Origin: Alopecurus myosuroides
Taxonomy: Eukaryota > Streptophyta > Magnoliopsida > Poales > Poaceae
Reading direction: 5' to 3'
Assembly (NCBI GenBank): GCA_028641055.1
Contig: CM054060.1
Location: forward strand, 208,964,445 to 209,028,444
DNA: 64,000 nt
In this document: positions 56,116 through 64,000 of the stretch, piece after piece
Numbering within the stretch: position 1 is the stretch's first letter
Layout of the letters: the number at the start of each line of letters is the position of its first letter
Notes under the pieces: generated by a model
Seen by the model: the letters and a program-made list of their open reading frames with translations, nothing else
The model's database searches: none
Told to the model about the DNA's origin: nothing
Translations under genes and position numbers: made by a program

Positions 56116-57593
56116 CTATTCATTTGGAAAACTATCATTAACATGAATAGGATCAAAAGTAATGTTTCCCAACCTAGACAAGTTATCATCAACAGGATTT
56201 CCAGCACCCTTCCTATCCACAATATGCAAATAAAACTCTTGTAAAAGCAACACCCATCTAATAATCCTAGGCTTAGCATCTTTCTTTTTAATAAGATATC
56301 TAATAGCAGCATGATTAGTATGAATAGTAACCTTTGAATCAACAATGTAAGGCATAAACTTATCACATGCAAAGACCTACAGCTAAGAACTCTTTTTTAG
56401 TAGTAGCATAATTCTTTTGAGCAGCATCAAGAGTCTTACTAGCATAGTTAATAACATTCCACTTCTTATATACGCGCTGTCCAAGAACAACACCTACAGC
56501 AAAATGACTAGCATCACACATAATTACAAAAGGTAAATTCCAATCAGGTGGTTGAACAATAGGAGCAGTAGTTAAGCCTTCTTTAAAGTCTCAAAATCTT
56601 CCTTACAATCATCATCAAAAACAAATGGCACATCTTTTTGAAGAAGATTAGTAAGAGGCTTTGATATTTTAGAGAAATCTTTAATAAACCTCCTAGAAAA
56701 ACCAGCATGACCAAGAACACTACGAATACCTTTAACATCCCTGGGACAGGGCATTTTCTCTATTTCTTCCACTTAAGCTCTGTCAACTTCAATACCTCTT
56801 TCAGAAGTTTTATGTCCAAGAACAATTCCTTCATTAACCATAAAGTGGCATTTCTGCCAATTAAGAACAAGATTAGTTTCCTCACATCTCTGCAAAACTT
56901 TATCAAAGTTGTGCAAACAATTATCAAAAGAAGTTCCATAGACAGAGGAATTGTCCATGAATACTTCCAACATTTCTTCACAAAAACCATGAAAATAAGC
57001 ATACATGCATCTTTGAAAAGTAGCAGGAGCATTACATAAACCAAAAGGCATACGTCTATAAGCATAAGTACCATAAGGACAAGTAAAGCTTGTTTTCTCT
57101 TGATCTTGCTTCCTAACAGCAATTTGAGAAAACCCAGAATAACCATCAAGAAAGTAAAAATGAGTTTTCTTAGAAAACCTCTCTAACATTTGATCAATAA
57201 AGGGCAAAGGATAACGCTCTTTCTTAGTAACTTTATAACCTTTCTAAAATCAATGCACATTCTATAACCGACTACTACTCTTTGTGGAATGAGCTCATTG
57301 TTTTCTTTAGGCACAACAGTCATTCCTCCCTTCTTAGGGACACAATGCACATGGCTCACCCATCTACTATCAGCAATAGGAAAAATAATACCAGCATCAA
57401 GAAGTTTTAATACCTAATTTCTTACCACTTCCTTCATCTTAGGAATTAAACGGCGTTGATGTTCAACTACTGTCTTTGCATCAGGTTCAATATTAATAGC
57501 ATGCTAACATATAGTACGAGAAATTCCCTTCAAATCATCAAGAGTATATCCAATAGCCCCACGGTTGTTCTTCAGAATTCCCAATAATCTTTC
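56116..57593 (-). pseudogene. pol: A1 reverse transcriptase and RNase H, catalytic Asp lost
   Basis: Minus strand. A short leader with RRLIPKMKEVV (about 57430) and VGYRMCIDFRKVTKKERYPL leads to PFIDQMLERFSKKTHFYFLD, GYSGFSQIAV, FTCPYGTYAYRRMPFGLCNA and EVFMDNSSVYG. The catalytic box, normally [FY]MDD, reads FMDN (56950-56961), so polymerase activity would be lost even without the stops. RNase H follows: [55 protein letters not shown]. Several stops and frame changes. Confidence 0.87.
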
Positions 57594-58560
57594 CTATTCT
57601 TCACCTAAAAGTTTAGCACTAATAATAACAAGATATATTTTCTTATCATCAAGATAAGCATATTTAAGATCATCAGGCAGAGGTTTTAAATCAAAAACAG
57701 GATCCTCCTTGGGTGGTAATGTTGTACCCAAGCCTTCCACAGGTAAATTATGTTTCAGTATCACCGGTTGACGAAGAAGAAGATCGTAAATCTCATTTCT
57801 CTCTTCCATAAAGACTTCACTCTCGTGGTCCTCCATATATTGCTGCAAAGCATTGTTTGGAGAAAGAGCAATAGAAGCAAGTTGTTCAACTTTAAAATTC
57901 TCTTCAGGCAATTTAGATTCATAAGGTGCTCTAGAAAATTTGGAGAAATTGAACTCATAAGATTTTCCATCAAATTTAGTCAAAATCTTCTCCCTTTTGC
58001 AATCTAATAGCACCACAAGTGTTCAAGAAAGGTCTACTAAAAATAATATGACAAGTCTTACTAGCAGCCTTACCAAGTACTAGAAAATCAGTGGGATATT
58101 TAGTCTTGCCACATAAAACTTCCACATCTCTAACAATACCAATCGGAAAAACATTTTCTCTATTAGCAAGCTGAATAACCACATCAATATCTTCAAGCTC
58201 ACAAGAACCAATTTCATGCACACTTTCTCTATAAATATCATAAGGTATAGAACTAGAATTAGCACCAATATCACACAAGCCATAATAGAAATGATCACCA
58301 ATCTTAACCGAAAGCACAGGAACACTAGTTTTCTTAGGTCTATGAGGATGGGAAACAATATTAGAAGTATCCTCACGAAAGACAATGTGTTCAGCCTCCA
58401 CATTTCCACAAACAAGATCTTTCACTATTGCTATAGCAGGTTCAACATTTATTTGTTCACCAGGTTCAATAGATTTCTTATTACTCTTACTAACCACACT
58501 AGCCACCATAGAGTGTTCTTTCACCTTAGTAGGGAAAGGCATTTTTTCAGCATATGGCTC
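57594..58560 (-). pseudogene. pol: A1 protease and spacer
   Basis: Minus strand. Active site GLCDIGANSSSIPYDIY (Asp-Ile-Gly-Ala, the Athila variant), then LEDIDVVIQLANRENVFPIG and CHIIFSRPFLNTCGAIRLQK at the end of the fold. A stop at 57976 and a frame change lead to an open frame 58016-57594: TKFDGKSYEFNFSKF and LPPKEDPVFDLKPLPDDLKY, the usual spacer before reverse transcriptase. Confidence 0.8.
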
Positions 58561-59442
58561 AGGAACAGCAGGATTAACATCATGCACTTCTATATTACTA
58601 GCAGGAACAATATCTTTATAAGATGCATGGTACTTGTGATAATTCTTTTTTGGAATATCAAGATAGGAGGCAAAAGCTTTAAGACAGTTTGCAAAAATTT
58701 GAGAATCAAGACCACAAACAGTACTAACATCATAGAAATCATTGGTTCCCATAAAATATTTAATGCATTCATAATCATAATTTATACCTGACTTTCTACC
58801 TTTGTTATTCTCCCATCCTTTAGTGTTTTCTTGAATACGGTCAAGAAGATACCATTTAGCTTCTTCCTTCATACGTGTGAATGATCCAGAACAAGCAGCA
58901 TCCAATAAATCCTTATCATGAAGAGAAAGCCTTGCATAAAAGTTATTGATTACAATATTTCTCGGGAGTTCATGAACGGGGCATTTAAGCATTAATAACT
59001 TCATTCTCTCCACGCTTGGGAAATACTCTCTCCATCATGAGGCCAGAAATTATAGATTTGATTCCGGTTTTTATGAATCTCGCTAGGAGGATATAATTTA
59101 GAATACAAGAGAGGAAAAATTTCCTCCCATCCAATAGATTCACCATTCTTCGGTAATTTGAACCATTCACCGGCTCTTCCTTTCAGCAATAAAGAAAATA
59201 ATTTCCTTTTAACTTGATCCATTGAATACCTGCACACCTGAATAACTCTCATAATTCATGTATAAAGAGGAAATGATCACCGGGATGGACAGTTCCATCA
59301 CCGTAATAGCAGTTATCCATAACACGTCCACCAATTTTCATAGGTATTTTATAGGATCCAATTCAGCAGAGGACGGGTTACCAACTACTATAGTAGCAAC
59401 GGTCGAAGTACCCCTAAACAGAGAACCAAAAGAATTCTCCAT
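58561..59442 (-). pseudogene. gag: A1 gag
   Basis: Minus strand, from ATG 59442 (MENSFGSLFRGTSTVATIVV). The first 150 residues are scattered over frames with many stops (QVKRKLFSLLLKGRAGEWFK near 59200). From about 59000 a long open part reads PVHELPRNIVINNFYARLSL, DKDLLDAACSGSFTRMKEEA and LLDRIQENTKGWENNKGRKS, the typical C-terminal Gag of Athila-like elements. No zinc knuckle is seen. Confidence 0.8.
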
Positions 59443-59530
59443 AATGAAATAAAAAAAAACAAGCAGAAATAAAAACAACACTCACAGTAAAAGTTTCTCT
59501 TACCAATTCCACTTACCAATATCGCTTCAC

Positions 59531-59548
59531 TCCCCGGCAATGGTGCCA
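59531..59548 (-). other. A1 primer-binding site
   Basis: Minus strand TGGCACCATTGCCGGGGA, eleven bases from the LTR edge; differs at two positions from the E0 site, both C/G to A/T-type changes consistent with decay. Confidence 0.88.
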
Positions 59549-59559
59549 TAAAATAGTCC

Positions 59560-60700
59560 TGATGACCCACAAGTATAGGGGGTGTATCGTAGTACTTTCG
59601 ATAAATAAGAGTGTCGAACCAAACGAGGAGCCGAAGGTGTTGACAAGCAGGTTGGATAGAGGATTCACTGTAAACACTAGCAAACGGATTTTTGGAGGTC
59701 TTTGATATAGCAGATAAATAAAGTGCGAGGAAATAAAGTGTCGTAAATAATATTGCAGTGAGTGGCCCAATCCTTTTGAGAGCAAAGGACAAGCCGGTTG
59801 TGTTACTTATGATTACCAAACGTTCTCGACGACACATGGGAATTTCGTCAAGTGCTTTCGCTTCGTTACGGTTGATTAATATCCATTGGTTCGTGAAGTG
59901 TTGTGTGGGTGAACCTATGCTAATACACCGCCCAACTAGGACTAATACATACTTGTGATTATACCCCTCGTAAGCATACACAAATAAAAGAAAGTAATTA
60001 ATATAAATCTAACCACAACCTTAAAACTCCGAGATTCTACGCTCCCTCGTGCACTGGTTTCCTAACGGGGGTTTAGGTTTCTGTCACTCCAGCAACCCCA
60101 CAATTAGTAGCCAAATATACAACGCATCCTCCTAGGCCCATAAAGGTGAAGTATCATGTAGTCGACATTCATATGACACCACTAGAAGAATAGCACCACC
60201 ACTTAAATACCGAACCACGAGATAATTCTTCAACATAACTTCACTACTAACATCATGACTTCTCCCATGTCCTCAAGAACTAAACGAACTACTCACAAGA
60301 CATCATATGGATCATAATCAGAGGTGATATAATGGATAATAACAATCCGATCATAAAGTGCTAACACCAAAAAATCTCACAAGCATCAACTACTAACAAG
60401 TAATCCACACCGGGAGAGAGATCTAATGTAAAAAGAATATAGATGCCCCTCATTGTTACAGCGGGATGACGATGATTGATGAGGGTGATGGTACTGGTGG
60501 TGATGATGATGACGACGACGATGTTGATGACGCCCGGAGCAATGACGATGACGATGGTGATGATTTCCCCTCTCCGGAGAGGAATTTCCCCGGCAGATTT
60601 CTCCCTGCCAGAGAGCTTTTCTCTCTCGGGTGTTTTCCACCCCGAGGCTGCGGCGGAATAATTCTTCGATGATAGTCTGGGTCTTAGGGTTCCCTTGGGG
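59560..60700 (-). repeat. A1 5' LTR, partial
   Basis: Plus strand starts TGATGACCCACAAGTATAGG at 59560 and is cut at 60700 by the CACTA element after TTCCCTTGGGG, matching 33315-33328 of the 3' LTR. The remaining ~380 bp should resume beyond the CACTA element. Confidence 0.9.
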
Positions 60701-60723
60701 CACTACTAGGGAAATGGTTATAG
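60701..60723 (+). repeat. CACTA terminal inverted repeat
   Basis: CACTACTAGGGAAATGG then TTATAG, the conserved end recognised by the transposase; the matching inverted end lies outside the window. Confidence 0.85.
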
Positions 60724-60737
60724 CAGCATACTATACC

Positions 60738-61030
60738 GCAGACGAACAGAGAGGGCCCTGCGCCTGCGCTAACTAGCGCTGGCGAACAGCTAGCAGATGC
60801 GCCTGGGGTAAGGAAGTTACCCCAGGCGAATAGGTATTCTGTACGCCTGCGTAAAAGGTGGCAGGGGCACCCCTGGCACTGTGCCTCTACCGCAGGCTAA
60901 TAAGCCCTCTATTCGCCTGCTCTAAGGTTCCCTAGCGCTGGCGAATAAAGGCCAACGCGCCTGTGGTAATCCTAGCACGCTGCACCACCCTATAGCGCAG
61001 GCGCATATACAAACAAATTCTCCTATGGTA
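60738..61030 (+). repeat. Subterminal repeats of the CACTA element
   Basis: About ten copies, in both orientations, of a word close to AGCGCAGGCGAATA (for example CGCCTGCGCTA, CCCCAGGCGAATA, AGCGCTGGCGAATA, AGCGCAGGCGCATA) spaced 20-40 bp. Such arrays bind the TNPA-like protein in En/Spm elements. Confidence 0.8.
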
Positions 61031-61587
61031 ATTTCTGGCCTCAATAAGTGCGGCCAGCCACCCACCACCACCCATATCCACCACACTCACTCACCCCCTA
61101 CTCCAAACTCGACCCATTAGTGCTCCAAGCTCAATCCCCCACACCCCTCCACCATTTTTAGCTAATTTAACCAATCATGTTTGATATATTTTAGCTAGTA
61201 CGCTACCCCACTTTCCCTCTTCCAAATCTCTCTGCTAGATCTACTAACCGGGAACTATATCTCACCACAAATGCACCACTAGCTATTTCTAGATCTATCA
61301 CTCTCTTACCGGTCGTCTCTCCGGTGATCTTTGACATCGTCATCGCGTCAATAGATTTTGCATTGTGTGTAATCTTAATAGGTGTGTGAGATTGGTTGGT
61401 GGAGGAGAACTTGATCTATTTTGCATTTTATTGTGTTGCCATGAGGATGAGTTGCCGAAATGTTGATTCATTTCCGTTTCGGCAAATTTCTGGCGCTCCG
61501 CGTTACCTTTTGTAGCAAAGGTCATGCCGAAATTTTCCGTGAAAACCGGATCTAATTAATGAAACCTCTCTTGTCGTGCAGGCGACA
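61031..61587 (+). other. Untranslated leader of the CACTA gene
   Basis: No coding frame of note. A TTGTCGTGCAG acceptor-like sequence stands just before the first ATG, so an intron in the leader is possible. Confidence 0.4.
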
Positions 61588-62280
61588 ATGGTCATTGCGA
61601 TGAGGACAAGCGTGGTGCATAGATACGTGCAACGCGCGACGGCCGACATGCATCGAAACAACCGCACCGAGATAGAGTGTCCGTGTCGAAAATGCAAGTT
61701 AGGGTCCTTGTTCAAACCAGATTCTGGTAATGTGGAGAAGCACCTGCTCAGGTATAGTTTCATGGAGGGCCATACTAAGTGGATGGATGATGACGAAGAC
61801 GATGATCACGACGAGACCAATGGGGCAGCGACGTGTTAAGATGAGGAAGAGTCTAAACATGGCAATGGAGAGGACGAAGAGGCTGCCGACGGAGACGACT
61901 ATGAAGAAGAAGGAAGTCATGGTGATCAACACCATGTAGAATACGAGGACATGAACACTCCGCTAACTTCATATGTGCGGGACCCTCATGTTCAAGAGCT
62001 TCTTATCAAGAACACGTCGACCGACGCCAGACATAAATCTAAGATCATGCAACTAGAGATAGACTATGCAACTCAGTTGTATGACGCAAGTCGCGGGGCG
62101 GAGGAGTCACACTTGAGAGTAGCTCTCGATCTTCTACAATACCTGAAGACGCACTTACCTGAAGGGGACACATGTGCTAGTAGTCTACATGAGGCCAAGA
62201 AAATTGTGTGCCCCCTCGATTTACCGCACACAAAATACCACGCTTGTGTCCGTGACTGCATAATGTATCGTCGGTGTTGA
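61588..62280 (+). pseudogene. TNP2-like transposase, N-terminal part
   Basis: Starts at ATG 61588. Residues about 20-80 form the transposase-associated zinc region: NNRTEIECPCRKCKLGSLFK, then HLLRYSFMEGHTKWMDD. An acidic stretch contains a TAA at 61837-61839; the same frame continues (QHHVEYEDMNTPLTSYVRDP) to KIVCPLDLPHTKYHACVRDC and MYRRC, the usual start of the TNP2 transposase domain. Frame is lost at 62280. Confidence 0.85.
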
Positions 62281-63486
62281 TCTTTACAAGAGGGCCACGA
62301 AGAAAGCTCCTAGGAAAGTTGTGTGGTACTTTCCACTCATTCTCCGTCTGTAGTGGTACTTCGTGGACCCCAAGGAAGAAAAGCTCATGCGCTGGCACGA
62401 GGACAAAAAGAAGGCGGTCCTGAGTGATCCAGAACATGTTGAAAAACTAGTGCTAACACACCCTTCGGATGCACATCAGTGGAAAGCATTAGACGCATTC
62501 GATGAAGAATTAGGGAACGATCCAAGGAACATCAGGCTTGGTGCGAGCACCGACGGTCTCAATCCGTTTGGCAACCAGAGCAGCAAACATAGCACCTGGC
62601 CCGTGTTTGTATGGATGTACAACCTCCCCCGTGGTTGTGTCTGAAGAGGAAGTACATACACATGAGTATGCTAATTCAAGGGCCGACCCAGCCAGGGAGC
62701 GATATGAACTTGTATCTCGAGCTATTGAAGGAGGAGCTAGACACGTTGTGGGAGGAAGGGGTGGAAACATGGGACGCCTTCAAAGAAGAACCTTTTCGTA
62801 TGAGAGCCACCCTAATCACGACGGTGCAGGACTTTCTCAGATACGGATATATTGCGTGTCAGGTGTGCCATGGACACAAGGCTTGTGTCAGGTGCATGGA
62901 ATTGGCGTCATTTCTACAGCTACACAAGGATCCCAAATCTTCTAAAACCGTATACATGAGGCATCAAATGTGGCTACAACAGAAAGAACCGTGGAGAAAG
63001 CGTGAAGACTTGTTCAATGGTAAAGATGAGCTCGATCTACCTCCCCGCAAGAGAAGAGGAGAAGATATCGATACTCTATTGATGAATTGGAAAACGTGTC
63101 CTCCGCCGGGAAAGGTACCGAAGCGGAAGCGAGGAGAGAAGCGAAAGCGAGAAGAGAAAAAGTGTCCTCCGCCAGAAGGACCGCTCTTGGGGGTATGGAA
63201 AAGGAGGTCCGTGTTTTGGGACTTGCGGTATTGGCCAATCCTCGAAGTGCATCACTGCCTTGATGTCATGCATATCACGAAGAATGTGTGTGAGAGCTTG
63301 CTTTGCACTCTGTTCAACATGCCAGAGAGGACCAAAGACGGGCCGAAATCAAGATACGGCCTGATGGTCCTGAATATCAGGAGAGAGCTTCAGTTACCGC
63401 CTTCTACCCGTAAACGGACGGAGGAGGATGAGGATGAGGTGGAGGAGATGGACGACCGCAAGCGGAAAAGGGCTAAGAAACACTAA
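62281..63486 (+). pseudogene. TNP2-like transposase, central catalytic region
   Basis: Continues with DLYKRATKKAPRKVVWYFPL, a TAG at 62353, then VDPKEEKLMRWHEDKKKAVL and RLGASTDGLNPFGNQSSKHS TWPVF (the Asp-containing TNP2 core). At about 62625 the frame changes in the NLPPWLC-type motif to WLCLKRKYIHMSMLIQGPTQ, QVCHGHKACVRCMELASFLQ (zinc ligands), YMRHQMWLQQKEPWRKREDL and VHHCLDVMHITKNVCESLLC. A Lys/Arg-rich insertion (about 63105-63175, PKRKRGEKRKREEK) and an acidic/basic end (63420-63486) precede the stop. Confidence 0.85.
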
Positions 63487-63915
63487 ACTCACCGCCTGAA
63501 ACCCTCTTGCTCCACTCTAAGTCCCGATGAGCTCGAGCAAATATTCACATGCCTCCTCGGAGTTAAATTTTCCTTAGGTTACGCGGGGCTGATAAGCAGA
63601 TACCTAGACACGGAGAAAAAAATCTTCAGCGGGATGAAGTCTCATGACTGTCATGTGATGATGACGCAGATACTTCCGGTTGCAATCAGAGGGATAATGG
63701 AACCGCACGTCTGTCAAACGCTGACTGGCCTCTGTAACTTTTTCGACGTCATCACTCGGAAGCCGATAAGCGTGAAGAAACTCGGAAGGCTGCAGGAAGA
63801 GATCGTCACCATCCTATGCGAGCTTGAGATATACTTCCCACCTGCCTTCTTTGACATTATGGTACATGTCGCACCCGGACTTCTAGAGGATACTCGCAGT
63901 TCCGTTGAACAGTAG
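63487..63915 (+). pseudogene. TNP2-like transposase, C-terminal (DUF4218-like) region
   Basis: After the stop at 63486 the same frame continues into FSGMKSHDCHVMMTQILPVA, VCQTLTGLCNFFDVITRKPI and LEIYFPPAFFDIMVHVAPGL, the C-terminal domain of TNP2-type transposases. A stop at 63913 is followed by diverged sequence to the window edge. In intact genes this region is joined by splicing or a continuous frame; here the stops point to decay. Confidence 0.85.
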
Positions 63916-64000
63916 TTGATTGGATTACGGGGCTTACCGGCACCCGCATCTCTTACGAGTAGGCCAACACACGTATGTGTGACATCCAACCCCTACTGTT

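Larger units (their letters stand above)
54736..60700 (-). mobile_element. A1, 5' half: Athila-like gag-pol, primer site and 5' LTR
   Basis: Minus-strand order is 5' LTR (cut by the CACTA element), primer-binding site, gag, protease, reverse transcriptase, RNase H, integrase. The junction with the LINE at about 54735 falls just after integrase. RT motifs (FPFIDQ-type start, FTCPYGTYAYRRMPFGLCNA) identify the Athila/Tat branch of Ty3/Gypsy. Decayed: many stops and frameshifts. Confidence 0.88.
60701..64000 (+). mobile_element. CACTA (En/Spm-type) transposon, left part
   Basis: Terminus CACTACTAGGGAAATGG at 60701, subterminal repeats to about 61020, a 0.5-kb untranslated region, then a decayed TNP2-type transposase gene running to the right edge. 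The insertion target is A1's 5' LTR; the bases before it are GGG, a possible 3-bp target duplication whose partner is outside. Confidence 0.88.

Overview
The window is nuclear DNA of a large-genome grass, most likely a pooid cereal (Triticeae or a close relative such as oat). That placement rests on the retrotransposon types, not on a host gene. Present are very long LTRs of the barley large-retrotransposon-derivative (LARD) kind, Athila-like Ty3/Gypsy elements of familiar Triticeae structure, three elements resembling the centromeric CRM clade, an L1-type LINE, Helitrons with the usual grass 3' hairpin, a Stowaway MITE and an En/Spm-type CACTA transposon. I found no intact host gene, tRNA, rRNA or CRISPR array. 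Everything I can assign is transposable-element DNA nested inside other transposable-element DNA.

Layout, left to right. 1-3669 is part of a long minus-oriented LTR (LTR-1). It sits inside another minus-oriented element, of which 3670-4186 (primer-binding site plus the start of an ORF) and a 3.5-kb LTR (LTR-2, 4187-7676) are visible. That element lies in the leader of E1, a CRM-like Gypsy element occupying 7677-28036. E1 is split twice more: by E2 (10076-15331, 5-bp target duplication GAATA), a non-autonomous relative carrying one unusual ORF and a MITE in its 3' LTR, and by E3 (15567-23726, target duplication CATAT), a full-length CRM-like element with nearly identical LTRs. E1 itself lies in the 5' LTR of E0, an Athila-like plus-strand element (28042-32186).

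E0 is interrupted at 32187 by A1, a minus-strand Athila-like element. A1's 3' LTR and 3' domain are at 32187-36266; its pol, gag, primer-binding site and 5' LTR are at 54736-60700. Between its halves lie a block of same-orientation Helitrons (36267-45222) and an L1-type LINE (45223-54735). The LINE is itself split by a perfect 4548-bp solo LTR (46397-50944, target duplication AGCGC). At 60701 a CACTA transposon enters A1's 5' LTR and runs past the right edge with a broken TNP2-type transposase gene.

None of the elements looks able to move by itself. E1, E3 and A1 carry stops, frameshifts or lost catalytic residues, and E2 never encoded the full machinery. The most interesting object is E2. 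It shares the primer-binding site, leader and U5-side LTR with E1 but has its own U3, and it encodes a protein whose N-terminal part looks like a CRM protease domain with an altered active site. Its reading frame runs into the LTR and carries a C-terminal peptide also found in E1 and E3, which suggests a trans-mobilised partner of CRM-type elements. Family names come from motif recognition by eye; identity figures are hand counts.
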